Source: Virgibacillus siamensis
GTDB lineage: Bacteria > Bacillota > Bacilli > Bacillales > Amphibacillaceae
NCBI RefSeq assembly: GCF_900162695.1
Contig: NZ_FUIH01000007.1
Span: 1,116,001-1,180,000 of the forward strand
Length of the DNA: 64,000 nucleotides
Direction of reading: 5' to 3'
Made by a program: the position numbers and the translations under genes. The notes below the pieces were generated by a model that was not told the DNA's origin, made no database searches, and worked only from the letters and a program-made list of their open reading frames with translations. Numbering within the stretch: the stretch's first letter is position 1; every line of letters starts with the position of its first letter. This document shows positions 50,803 to 59,801 of this stretch, piece by piece.

Positions 50803-51276
50803 ATGAGCAATTTAGTGCTTCGGAATGTGATTGAGGATGACCTTCCTATTTTTTTTAAGCATCAGCGGGACAGTGAGGCAAACCAAATGGCCGCCTTTAC
50901 AAGTAAGGACCCTAATGATTGGAATAGCTTCGCTGAACACTGGAACAAAATACTTACGAATACGAATATTATTAAGCAAACGATCATTGTTGAGAACACC
51001 GTCGTTGGCCATATTGTACACTTCGAGCAGTTCGGAGAACCAGAAGTAACCTATTGGATTGGAAAGGAATACTGGGGTAAGGGAATCGCAACCAACGCTT
51101 TACGAGAATTTCTAAAACAGGTTTCAATTCGTCCACTTTATGCTCGCGCTGCAAAAGACAATACTGGATCCATAAAGGTTTTAAAAAGATGTGGGTTCAT
51201 GATTTCGGGTGAAGACAGCGGGTATGCAAACGCGCGTGGTAAGGATGTTGAAGAATTTATTCTCACCCTCAACTAA
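50803..51276 (+). CDS. GNAT-family N-acetyltransferase
   Basis: 157 aa from ATG 50803 after AGAGGGTGAG. RimJ/RimL-like GNAT: LVLRNVIEDDLPIFF at the start, VTYWIGKEYWGKGIATNAL (acetyl-CoA site) near 92 and NTGSIKVLKRCGF near 125. Substrate not evident: an amino group of a protein, amino acid or drug. A palindromic element lies 22 bp after the stop. Confidence 0.87.
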   Translation: MSNLVLRNVIEDDLPIFFKHQRDSEANQMAAFTSKDPNDWNSFAEHWNKILTNTNIIKQTIIVENTVVGHIVHFEQFGEPEVTYWIGKEYWGKGIATNALREFLKQVSIRPLYARAAKDNTGSIKVLKRCGFMISGEDSGYANARGKDVEEFILTLN

Positions 51277-51297
51277 AGAAATTCAAACTATAGTGTT

Positions 51298-51340
51298 TAT
51301 TCCTTTATAGGGCGCCATTCTTGAATAAGAATTGGCGCCT
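51298..51340. repeat. GGGCGC-type palindromic element, near-perfect hairpin
   Basis: TTATTCCTTTATAGGGCGCC then ATTCTTGAATAAGAATTGGCGCC. GGCGCCATTCTT pairs with AAGAATTGGCGCC around GAAT, the strongest hairpin of the family. It stands between the convergent GNAT and MFS genes. Confidence 0.8.
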
Positions 51341-51459
51341 AGTTCTACACCTAAAGGCAACTTTACTGAACAGTTATTTTGTATTAATAAAACCCAACCT
51401 TTAGGTGAAATTATTAGAACAGCAATTCATAACAATCATTATAATTTTTGTAGGCACTG

Positions 51460-52716
51460 TTAACTTTTTGTATCAAGGTTGCGTATTTTTGTATTCTGCA
51501 GACTGAACAATGCGATACCTAAAGTCCATAAAGCTGCAAAGGCAAACAAATAAGAAATATTGATCACTTCTCCAATCCCCCCTGCAATTAAAGTACTGAT
51601 AGGCATGGCAAGCATTGCCATTGACATCATTAATCCCCTAATTCTGCCACGGTATTCATCAGAAACAAGCACGAGTTGTGCCGACATTATTAATACGGAT
51701 GATAAGGATGTAAAAAACGTTTGGATTATTTGAAAGAAAACGGCCATTAAAAGCATTTTGGAAAATGCAATTCCAAAAGTAGCCAAAGACGCAATCAAAA
51801 GTGAAACCCCCAATAAAGGCCCGGCTTTAAAACGCTTATCAAAAAATCCGGTACAAATGCCACCAAACATTGCTCCGATAACAGTTGACGCTTGGATTAT
51901 ACCATAGGCAGTTGCTCCGCCGTGCAGTTGCGTTTCAACAAACGCTGGGTAAAGTGGCCCCATAAAAGAGGTAATATTAACAAGAAAAGCAAGCCAAATT
52001 AGTGTTTTAAGAGTTGGGTGTTTATCCATATACTTCCACCCACCCTTGATATCAGATATCATGGAGGATTTATTACTTTCCGCAGCCAGAGTTATCTCTT
52101 TCTTTGGAATTCTGGCAAGTAGTATACAAATAGTAACAATAATAAAGGTCAAGGAATCCCCTAACAATGCCCAGCTGGATCCTATGGCCGCAATCGCAAC
52201 TCCAGCTATCCCTTTACCAATAAGATTTGCTGATTGTACGACTGTTGAAAAAATACCGTAAGCGGAAGTTAATTGCTCCTTTCCCACAATTGCAGGCATT
52301 ATAGAAGTTTCGGCAGGGCCAAGAAAAACAGTTAATCCGTTCAAAATTAAAATGGAGGCCAAGGCAATCCACAATGGCAAATGACCAACAGTAAAAAACA
52401 CTACTGAAACAAGGGCAACAACAATTGCTGAAAATAAATTCGTTGTCCACATGATTGTTTTTCGATCCCAACGGTCTGCCACCGCGCCCGCCACGGGTGA
52501 CATGATAACGGAAGACAATTGGGCGGCCACACCTATCAAAGCACTTTGAAAAGTTGATCCACTTTGTGCATAAATTACCCACATCACTGCGACATCGAAA
52601 ATAGCATCTCCGATAACAGAAATCGACTTTCCCGACCATAGAAGCATCAACGTTTGATTTTTAAATAAATTTCGGTAGATATGTGACCTTCGTTCAGCAG
52701 TAGCTTGATTTGCCAT
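51460..52716 (-). CDS. MFS efflux transporter
   Basis: 418 aa, about 12 hydrophobic helices, MFS_3-like (enterobactin/macrolide exporter type). The loop AGAVADRWDRKTIMW after helix 2 is the MFS motif A, and SAQLVLVSDEYRGRIRGL lies near 335. Probably drug or metabolite export. Transcribed away from the XRE-TPR regulator at 52840, with two matching palindromes between them. A relic of the 3' end of a sister gene lies at 37192. Confidence 0.87.
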   Translation of the reverse strand: MANQATAERRSHIYRNLFKNQTLMLLWSGKSISVIGDAIFDVAVMWVIYAQSGSTFQSALIGVAAQLSSVIMSPVAGAVADRWDRKTIMWTTNLFSAIVVALVSVVFFTVGHLPLWIALASILILNGLTVFLGPAETSIMPAIVGKEQLTSAYGIFSTVVQSANLIGKGIAGVAIAAIGSSWALLGDSLTFIIVTICILLARIPKKEITLAAESNKSSMISDIKGGWKYMDKHPTLKTLIWLAFLVNITSFMGPLYPAFVETQLHGGATAYGIIQASTVIGAMFGGICTGFFDKRFKAGPLLGVSLLIASLATFGIAFSKMLLMAVFFQIIQTFFTSLSSVLIMSAQLVLVSDEYRGRIRGLMMSMAMLAMPISTLIAGGIGEVINISYLFAFAALWTLGIALFSLQNTKIRNLDTKS

Positions 52717-52740
52717 TAAAATATTCTCCCTTTCAAAAAA

Positions 52741-52812
52741 GTTTAATTAAATTAAACTTAATATAACATAGTAAATACTTTATTTTCAACGGGAAGTTTA
52801 ATAAAATTAAAC
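52741..52812. promoter_or_regulatory. Twin palindromic operators between MFS and XRE genes
   Basis: GTTTAATTAAATTAAAC (52741-52757) and GTTTAATAAAATTAAAC (52796-52812) differ at one base. Both are near-perfect palindromes, 55 bp apart, each extended by A and T at the ends (AGTTTAAT...ATTAAACT). They flank the divergent promoter region and are likely sites for the XRE-TPR regulator, controlling both genes. Confidence 0.7.
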
Positions 52813-52839
52813 TAACGAAAGACAATCGGAGTGATTATA

Positions 52840-54048
52840 ATGGACTCAATTGGAACCCGTATCAGAAACTTACGAAAGAAAAGAAAATTAACATTAGAAG
52901 CTTTAGCAGGTCAGCAAATGACAAAAGGAATGCTGAGCTTAATTGAAAATGATAAATCAAAACCGTCCATGGAGAGCTTGACCCACATTGCCGCAAAACT
53001 GAATGTTGGAGTGAATGAACTACTTGAAAATATCAGTACAGTGGAAGTAAGAGAATTGTTAAACGAAATTAAAAAGGCCTTTCATGAAGAGGAATATGAC
53101 ACAGTTGTTAATCAATTAAAGAACGTTGCGATAGAAGACCTTCCCTTGGCATATGAATCTGGAAAGTTGTTGGAGGTTTACAACAAGGCATGTTATTTTA
53201 CGGGAAAAAAAGAATGGAGAGAAATATGGCAGAGGGCCGATGATATATTTATGACCTTAAAACTATATAATCATTCTGCTAAGCTGAATCATTTTCTGGT
53301 TTGGACAGAAATGAATAAATTCCATTACGAAACTGCATTGGAATTATTAATGGAGAAGAAAGAAGCCCTTAAATATGAGCAAGCGGAGTTAGATATCATT
53401 GTTGAACTTGATTTTAAGTGGAATGAGATCATTCTATTATTTTCGATTGATAAATATGATGAGGCTTCAAAAAAGCTACAAGAGGCGATTTCACTTTCTA
53501 AAGAAAGAAATGTTTATTACCGAATTGAAGAATTATATAGATTAGCGTATTTTTATGCAATGATGAATGATAAAGAAGAAGATATGGGGTTCTATTTAGG
53601 TAAGCTTTCCTTATTGGCAGACTTTACAGAAAGTGAAAATGCAAAATCAAATGTATTAGCCTTACGAATTCATTATTACAACTCGTACTTAAAAGAGTAT
53701 GACCTTGCCATAGAATTGATTGACAAGTTTTACTCCTTATATGGAGAAGACCTTAAATATTTTTATGTGATGGAAAAAGGAAAAGCACTGTTTGGTAAGC
53801 AAAAGTATGAACTAGCTTTGAATTACTTGCTAGAATTTGAAGAAGTCACTGACTGGAACCACCCTTTTGACTTATCACTTATGTATGAAGTCCATGCTTA
53901 TATTGCAAGATGTTACTTGAAACTCAATGATGTTTCTAAAGCAAATGGTTATGCCAAATATGCAGTAGATAAGGTTGACCACTTCCCTGAAACCCCATCT
54001 AAAAAATTTATTGATGAAACCATGTATCTTGTTAATAAAGGTAAATAA
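52840..54048 (+). CDS. XRE-family regulator with TPR domain (Rgg/PlcR-like architecture)
   Basis: 402 aa from ATG 52840, with GGAGTG upstream. N-terminal HTH_3 (about 1-65: IGTRIRNLRKKRKLTLEALA, GMLSLIENDKSKPS) and a long all-helical TPR region (about 70-400). This is the layout of RRNPP-type peptide-sensing regulators. No small exported peptide gene is evident next to it, so a peptide ligand is not supported. The divergent MFS gene is its probable target. Confidence 0.85.
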   Translation: MDSIGTRIRNLRKKRKLTLEALAGQQMTKGMLSLIENDKSKPSMESLTHIAAKLNVGVNELLENISTVEVRELLNEIKKAFHEEEYDTVVNQLKNVAIEDLPLAYESGKLLEVYNKACYFTGKKEWREIWQRADDIFMTLKLYNHSAKLNHFLVWTEMNKFHYETALELLMEKKEALKYEQAELDIIVELDFKWNEIILLFSIDKYDEASKKLQEAISLSKERNVYYRIEELYRLAYFYAMMNDKEEDMGFYLGKLSLLADFTESENAKSNVLALRIHYYNSYLKEYDLAIELIDKFYSLYGEDLKYFYVMEKGKALFGKQKYELALNYLLEFEEVTDWNHPFDLSLMYEVHAYIARCYLKLNDVSKANGYAKYAVDKVDHFPETPSKKFIDETMYLVNKGK

Positions 54049-54149
54049 TTAGGGGTCACTGAGTAAATTTGATTAAAATATGTTTCACCCTAAGAGAGTT
54101 TTCCCAAATTTAATTTTGGAAAAGATTGAAGACTTATTTACATTGTGTT

Positions 54150-54170
54150 CGTCTTAAGCAAACGGGCGCG
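54150..54170. repeat. Left half of a GGGCGC-type element, split by intron 2
   Basis: TCGTCTTAAGCAAACGGGCGC ends exactly where intron 2 begins. Joined to the right half at 56811, it rebuilds a complete palindromic element. Confidence 0.75.
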
Positions 54171-56810
54171 CGCGACAAGTTCCGCTATAAACCCTCTCAA
54201 GGGTGAACATGCGGGGAATTCTATTAATTTTAACGTTACAACGGAGGATGGGAATGATGGAACCATGTTTCCTGAAACCATCCCATCAATATTCCTGCGT
54301 GCGTCATGAATGACAGTTCATGGGGTACGAAGCACAGGTAGAGTCGGCAGAAGGAAGGCTAAATCCATTCCAATTGGAAAAGGTATGCTAACTGATATGC
54401 CGGATGGCTGAAAAAGTAGACACGGTGAGAATGTTCCACTAGAAGCGAACTGACAAACTTCCGAATGTAAGGGTCTAAAGTTTGAACATAGTGTAAAGCT
54501 ATGTCCCAGCTAACGTTGGGGCGAGTGGTGTAGAGTAAAACTGCGCCCTCTGAAATACGCTATACCGAACAATGGCGGTATCGTGCTCGCAGGCTTAAAG
54601 GAAGCACCTACGTCTAAAATGGATAGCTACGTTGTAAGGTACTTGGGAAGTAAGGAACGTTGAAAGAAGGACTGTCATCCGAAACGTTTGTAATAAGGCG
54701 AAAGTCGAAATACATTTATCCTTGCGAAGGTAGGGGTACGACTGATGAATCTCTGTAATGGGAGTGGAGGAACAGCCCCAAGTCTAGCGAATTAGAATGA
54801 TTATTTTCTTCACGTGAATGACACCGATCGGGTAGGAATGTGGGAACATCACTCTTTGGGAGGGATGCCACAGTGTCAACTTTGAGATATTGGGATTACT
54901 ACAATATGACGGAAACTTTTACGGATTTACACAAGAGGGCTAGTAACAACCATTCATTTAACCATTTATATGAAATGATTACATCACGAGAGAACATTAT
55001 ACTAGCTTATAGGATGGTCAAATCTAATAAAGGGTCGAAAACATCTGGCACAGATGGAAAAACCATCAAAGATATCAAAAGGCTTACGGAAAATGAATTA
55101 GTGAACGTAATTCAAACAAAACTAAAAAACTATCATCCTAAGAAGGTCAGAAGAAAATGGATTGAAAAGGAAAACGGTAAATTAAGACCACTTGGCATTC
55201 CATGCATTCTTGACCGTATCATTCAACAGTGTTTTAAACAAGTTCTTGAGCCAATTGCTGAAGCCCATTTTTATAAACATAGCTATGGATTCAGACCGTT
55301 ACGGTCTACTCATAATGCTATGGCAAGAGTACAATTCCTAATTAATCAATCGCAGCTTCATTATGTTGTGGACATTGATATCAAGGGGTTTTTCGATAAT
55401 GTTAATCATACACTTCTCATCAAACAGTTATGGAATTTAGGCATCCATGATAGAAAAGTATTAGCTTGTATATCTAAGATGCTAAAAGCTGAAATTGATA
55501 AAGAAGGAGTGCCATCTAAAGGTATACCCCAGGGCGGTATCTTATCAACGATATTATCGAACGTTGTATTAAATGATTTAGACCAGTGGGTTGCAGATCA
55601 GTGGGAGTTTTTCCCCCTCTCGAAAAACTATAAATCTCAAGTTGGAGAAAGATATGCGAAGAAACGTTCAAACCTCAAAGAAGGTTACCTCGTCCGCTAC
55701 GCGGACGATTTTAAAATTCTCTGCCGAGATGGAAAAACAGCCCAAAAGTGGTACCATGCAGTTAGATTATATATTAAAGAACGTTTAAAACTGGATATCT
55801 CACCAGAAAAGTCGCAGATTGTGAATTTGCGAAAAAGAGAATCCGAATTCTTAGGGTTTACCATTAAAGCCAATATAAAGAAGGATAAAAGGGTTGCCCA
55901 TACAGGCATCAAACGTAAGAAACGGGAGAAACTTAAAGAACAAGCTAAAATGCACATCCGAAGGATGAAAGACTCCCCTACAGTCCAAAATGCTTTACGC
56001 TTTAACAGTTTTGTTTTAGGTATTCACAATTATTTTAACAGAGCTACACATGTCAATCCAGAATTCTCACGTCTTGCCTATGATCTAAAGGCCTTTCTGT
56101 ACAATCGCCTTCGTACTGTTGGGAAATATGGACATCCAATCAATCCTACTTCAACCTATAAGAAGTTTTATAGTAAAGGATTTAAAACGTTCAAAATTGC
56201 CACTGTACACCTGTTTCCTATAGGAAACGTCAAAACAGTAAATGCCATGAACTTTAGTCCATCATTATCTCTTTTTACAGAAGAAGGCAGAAAGAAAATT
56301 TACGATAAATTAAAGCCAAATATTGAATTTGAAATCAGCGTACTAATGAAGGCAAATCTCCCAGATAGAACAGTTGAGTACATGGATAATCGCATTAGTC
56401 GTTTTAGTATGAAAATAGGCAAATGCGAAATCACAGGTTGGAATTTAACTGCTTATGAAGTTCACTGTCATCATTATACACCCAAACATCTTGGAGGAAC
56501 GGATAGGTTTAACAATCTTCGTATTCTTCATAAAGACATACATCGGCTTATACATCGTAAAGATAACGAAATAATTGCATCCGAGACACAGAAATTCGGA
56601 TTGAACTACTCAATAATAAAGAAACTAAATCAATACCGAATGGAATGCGGGCTGGAAGAGGTAGAATTATCTCACGTCTAAAAGTAACGAAGAACTTATA
56701 ATCAATTATAAATCGGTAGATGGAGCGCCGGATGCTGGGAAACTGGCACGTCCTTGGTGTGGAGCAGGGGAAAAGCTGGAGATAATTTCAAAGGCTTACC
56801 TATTGCTAAC
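54171..56810 (+). mobile_element. Group II intron 2 with maturase gene
   Basis: About 2,640 bp. The 5' end GCGCGACAAG aligns with GTGCGAAACG of intron 1. Non-coding domains I-III run from 54171 to 54872, then the maturase gene, then domain V at about 56723-56761 (GAGCGCCGGATGC, GAAA loop, GGCACGTCC, GGTGT) and a tail GGCTTACCTATTGCTAAC ending at 56810. Both ends are fixed by the fact that removal restores a palindromic repeat. It belongs to the same type as intron 1. Confidence 0.85.
54873..56681 (+). CDS. ltrA: Group II intron reverse transcriptase/maturase with HNH domain (intron 2)
   Basis: 602 aa from GTG 54873, with GGGAGGG 8 bp upstream; this start lines up with that of the intron 1 maturase. 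RT blocks: RRKWIEKENGKLRPLGIP, FRPLRSTHNA, DIDIKGFFDNVNH, GIPQGGILS and catalytic YADD at 276-279. Maturase domain at about 345-465, and C-terminal HNH (GKCEITG, HCHHYTPKHLGG, HRLIH). No frameshift or stop, so possibly active. About half its residues agree with the intron 1 protein. Confidence 0.93.
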   Translation: MSTLRYWDYYNMTETFTDLHKRASNNHSFNHLYEMITSRENIILAYRMVKSNKGSKTSGTDGKTIKDIKRLTENELVNVIQTKLKNYHPKKVRRKWIEKENGKLRPLGIPCILDRIIQQCFKQVLEPIAEAHFYKHSYGFRPLRSTHNAMARVQFLINQSQLHYVVDIDIKGFFDNVNHTLLIKQLWNLGIHDRKVLACISKMLKAEIDKEGVPSKGIPQGGILSTILSNVVLNDLDQWVADQWEFFPLSKNYKSQVGERYAKKRSNLKEGYLVRYADDFKILCRDGKTAQKWYHAVRLYIKERLKLDISPEKSQIVNLRKRESEFLGFTIKANIKKDKRVAHTGIKRKKREKLKEQAKMHIRRMKDSPTVQNALRFNSFVLGIHNYFNRATHVNPEFSRLAYDLKAFLYNRLRTVGKYGHPINPTSTYKKFYSKGFKTFKIATVHLFPIGNVKTVNAMNFSPSLSLFTEEGRKKIYDKLKPNIEFEISVLMKANLPDRTVEYMDNRISRFSMKIGKCEITGWNLTAYEVHCHHYTPKHLGGTDRFNNLRILHKDIHRLIHRKDNEIIASETQKFGLNYSIIKKLNQYRMECGLEEVELSHV

Positions 56811-56834
56811 TATTCCCTAACAAATAATGGCGCC
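56811..56834. repeat. Right half of the element split by intron 2
   Basis: TATTCCCTAACAAATAATGG then CGCC. With GGGCGC at 54165-54170 it gives GGCGCTATT and AATAATGGCGCC arms. AATATTGCATATAAGGGCC follows, as in the copy at 50620. The rest of 56,835-56,986 is AT-rich without a gene. Confidence 0.78.
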
Positions 56835-56986
56835 AATATTGCATATAAGGGCCAAGAAGTTGAATAAGATATGTTAAAAATAAATGGATTGGTATTTTAA
56901 TTGAATGCATAAAAAAACAGTACTTTAAATAGAGAAAATGATAAGCTTTTAACGATAACTGAGGAAGAAAAGTAGTTTAACTTAAG

Positions 56987-58593
56987 TAACTCAACTTTCG
57001 GACACATTAAATAAGCTTCGAGCCTTGATATGAAAAGGCCAAAGTGAATTAATTTATCAGGCTGCATCCTGGGGAAGCAGCGGTTGTCGCAAAAAATTCG
57101 GCAATCTATTAAAAAAGCGATCTAAAAATTGTTCAATTTGTTCATCGGTTAGAAGGTAATCCTCAGCTAATACGGATCCCAATAATTCCAAGATGGTCAG
57201 AAGTGCTTCGGCAAAGCGAATATCTCCTATTTCATCGCAACATACAAAGAACAATTGACCAATGGTTCTGGGATCTTCTTCTTCTCGAGAACTGACGGCA
57301 AGCATCATGTAGCGCAAAAAAACAATGGTTGTGTGCGCGGTCAAGAAATCATAGCTGCGACATTGGAATTCTTTGGCCAACTGTAAATGGGATTTTGAAA
57401 CCTTGAAAAAACATTCAATCGCCCAACGCTTTCCATAGATCCGCACAGCGTCTTCTTCTGAATGGTCAAGGTTCGTGGTAATCAGAGCCAACCATTTTTT
57501 CGAACGATTTCGGTCACGGACAAAAATAATGCGGCCTTGGACTTCTTCGCCGTTCCCGTCATGACCAAGGCCTACTACAAGTGAGGCTAGGATTTTCGCG
57601 CGACCACGCTTTTTGCGAACCTTTTTGTAAAGCTGATTCAGCGTGTAACTTTCTCCTTCATACGTGTAGTGAATCTTTGGTGAGTTTTTGATCATGGATA
57701 CAACGTGAAGCGGATAATGGGTCACTATTTGTTTAATGATGCGTGGATATGCAAACCAACTATCAAAGAGAATCGTCTTTGCGCCAAGCTTCACGGGGTT
57801 GATCTCGTCTAACAGGGTGAACATGGTCTCGGTCCCTTTTTTCAGCGCTTCTTGTCAACGACGATAACCAACTGTTCGTTTATCAATGTTGGGATTAGCC
57901 TCCTGATAACGATTATTGGCTTTTCTGGAACTCAACAATGAAAAGACAAGCGGCATAAAAGTAGCGCCATCCGACCAGCCCAGTGTAAGCATACGAAACC
58001 CTTTGACATACAGTCCCGTTGTGTGGTCTTTGACACGTGAAAGTAGTTCGACAGCTTTACTGCGATTACGATCGTATGTAGAATCATCCAAAATCAGAAC
58101 GCGATCCCGGTCCTTGGAAGTTAGTGGACGGATATACTTCTCAATGAGATGCGAGCTTACGCTAACAAGTAACTTACGCCAATTATAGGTAGATCGTTCC
58201 AAAAGTTCGTATACCGCGTCCTTTTCTGGAGCATGAGGATTACGACCAGATTCAAGCGTTCGATAAAGATTTTTTCCTTGAAGGACAAGGGAAAAAATAA
58301 ATTGGACAATATCGCGTGCTGCGATTCCTTTTTCCTTATGAATATTGGACTGATGCAAGAACGTACCAATTTTGGCTTGTTTAAAAAAGTGTACCACCCG
58401 AGAATTTAATTTTTCATTTTGATTCGAATTTGGTAAACTAGCCATAGAAAACATCCTTTCTTTGGTTGTGGTTTGGTTACCTTAATTTTACCAAAGAATA
58501 GGGTGTTTTTTTATACTTTTTGATAGTTAAGTTGCTTTAAACCCAGGTCTTATAATGGCGCAGTCCTATTTTTCAACTCCGAAAGTTGAGTTA
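56987..58593 (-). mobile_element. IS4-family insertion sequence (about 1.6 kb)
   Basis: Terminal inverted repeats TAACTCAACTTTCGGA (56987-57002) and TCCGAAAGTTGAGTTA (58578-58593) match in all 16 bp. Between them lies a single transposase gene on the minus strand, interrupted by one stop. I cannot see a clear target duplication. Confidence 0.85.
57057..58454 (-). pseudogene. IS4-family transposase interrupted by an in-frame TGA
   Basis: Two frames, 58454-57855 and 57824-57057, lie in the same reading frame, separated by one TGA (57857-57855) after GYRR; reading through gives about 465 aa. The N-terminal part has the DDE residue context LILDDSTYDRNRSK, the second part FDSWFAYPR with the second Asp, and YGKRWAIECFFKVSK, the IS4 Y-(2)-R-(3)-E-(6)-K signature. 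The stop probably inactivates the element; CGA to TGA is one simple path. Confidence 0.88.
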
Positions 58594-58604
58594 AGTAAGG
58601 AAAG

Positions 58605-58628
58605 AGGTGAGGGGTTGTCACCTTTTTG
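58605..58628 (+). terminator. Small hairpin with T run beside the IS
   Basis: AGGTGA and TCACCT form a 6-bp stem with a 7-base loop, followed by TTTTTG. It would act on transcription leaving the IS end on the plus strand. Confidence 0.5.
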
Positions 58629-58710
58629 TTGTTCATTTTGGATTTTTTTCAGGAGCATCAGCCATCCCGGATACAAAAATATTCTAGTAAGCGAAAGACA
58701 TTTAAACTGT

Positions 58711-58750
58711 AAAAAGGAAAGAGGGGCCTGTTACCTTTTCTTTCCTTTTT
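58711..58750 (-). terminator. Terminator after ohrR
   Basis: AAAAAGGAAAG and CTTTCCTTTTT form a perfect 11-bp stem with an 18-base loop. It lies 16 bp beyond the ohrR stop and can work in both directions. Confidence 0.75.
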
Positions 58751-58765
58751 GCTGAAGCACATGAT

Positions 58766-59212
58766 CTACTCTGTATTCGCTTGCTGAATTTGCTGTAATA
58801 AATTTGTGAAGTCGAAAAGGGTCTTCGAAAATTCCTCTTCACTGAGACCACTCTTTTTAATAAGCTTACCGGGAATTTCCGCTGCCGTTTCCTTTAATTG
58901 TTTTCCTTCTTCAGTTAAGGAAATTAATACACGCCTTTCATCATCGGGATCTCGTTTTCGGTATGTTAACGCTCTTTCTGTAAGGCGCTTGAGCACTGGG
59001 GAAAGTGTTCCGGAATCGAGAAAAAGACTGTCTCCCAACTCCTTCATTGTACAGGATTCTTTTTCCCACAAAACAAGCATGACAAGATACTGTGTATAAG
59101 TTAAATTGAGTTCTTCCAAAAACGGACGATACAATTTATTGATTTCTCTTGATAATGAATAGATAGAAAAACACAGCTGGTTGTTTAATTTTATTGCTTC
59201 ATCTTTCTCCAT
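58766..59212 (-). CDS. ohrR: MarR-family organic-peroxide sensor OhrR
   Basis: 148 aa from the ATG at 59212 (MEKDEAIKLNNQLCF); an in-frame ATG at 59221 is too close to the ribosome site. Cys14 lies in NNQLCFSIYSLSRE, matching the reactive cysteine of one-Cys OhrR. The winged helix is at about 35-105 (CTMKELGDSLFLDSGTLSPVLKRL, RDPDDERRVLISLT). Oxidation of Cys14 by organic hydroperoxides releases it from DNA. Divergent from ohr, as expected for its target. Confidence 0.9.
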   Translation of the reverse strand: MEKDEAIKLNNQLCFSIYSLSREINKLYRPFLEELNLTYTQYLVMLVLWEKESCTMKELGDSLFLDSGTLSPVLKRLTERALTYRKRDPDDERRVLISLTEEGKQLKETAAEIPGKLIKKSGLSEEEFSKTLFDFTNLLQQIQQANTE

Positions 59213-59317
59213 AACATTCATCCTTTCAGTCCTTCTCTATTTTAAACTATATGGAAGTTCATGAAATGTCAAACTGGTTTTTTGACGAGAGGAACTTTTT
59301 ATGTTTTAATAAGCATT

Positions 59318-59361
59318 GCACAATTATATTGGGCACAATTAAATTAAGCAAAATTAAATTG
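59318..59361. promoter_or_regulatory. Candidate OhrR operators upstream of ohr
   Basis: Three close repeats: CACAATTATATTG, CACAATTAAATT and AAAATTAAATTG. They resemble the B. subtilis OhrR site TACAATTAAATTGTA. A possible promoter TTGACG-17-TTTAAT lies just upstream (59282-59310), so bound OhrR would cover the transcription start. Confidence 0.65.
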
Positions 59362-59372
59362 AGGTGATTAAC

Positions 59373-59801
59373 ATGAATGCTTTATATACTGCTTCATCCA
59401 CTGTCAGAGGTGGACGTAATGGGCGTGTGATTTCAGATGATAAGATAATTGATATGCCATTAGTAATGCCTAAATCACTTGGCGGTGCTGGGGGAGAAGG
59501 GACCAATCCGGAACAATTATTTTCTGCTGGGTATGCAGCCTGCTTTGACAGTGCGTTGAATTTGGCTGCCAGAAAGCAACGAACTAAAATTGGCGAAACA
59601 GAGGTGAAAGCGCAAGTATCAATAGGAAAAGATACCGATGGAGGTTTCGCTCTTACTGTTGCATTGGATGTTAAAATTCCAGGGGTTGAACAAGAAGTAG
59701 CTGAACAACTTGTTGAATCCGCCCATCAAATCTGTCCATACTCCAAAGCAACCAGGGATAATATTGCAGTCGACTTGAAGGCTAAAGGGGTGGAAAGATA
59801 A
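59373..59801 (+). CDS. ohr: Organic hydroperoxide resistance protein Ohr
   Basis: 142 aa from ATG 59373 after GAGGTG. OsmC/Ohr family with both redox cysteines: Cys57 in GYAACFDSAL and Cys121 in HQICPYSKAT; the early Arg18 (GRNGRV) also matches Ohr. It reduces organic and fatty-acid hydroperoxides to alcohols using lipoyl thiols. Its stop overlaps the next ATG (TAATG), so ohr and the MDR reductase are co-translated. Confidence 0.94.
   Translation: MNALYTASSTVRGGRNGRVISDDKIIDMPLVMPKSLGGAGGEGTNPEQLFSAGYAACFDSALNLAARKQRTKIGETEVKAQVSIGKDTDGGFALTVALDVKIPGVEQEVAEQLVESAHQICPYSKATRDNIAVDLKAKGVER

Noticed and set aside
54840..54872. Earlier start of the intron 2 maturase at 54840
   Set aside because: The GTG at 54873 has GGGAGGG at the right distance and aligns with the TTG start of the intron 1 maturase.
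36881..56834. The palindromic elements as classical integron attC sites
   Set aside because: I could not find the paired core sites (RYYYAAC and GTTRRRY) at consistent positions, and there is no intI gene in the window. Only the general cassette-like layout is kept as a hypothesis.
57825..57857. Programmed frameshift in the IS4-family transposase
   Set aside because: Both halves are in the same frame; a TGA codon, not a shift, separates them.
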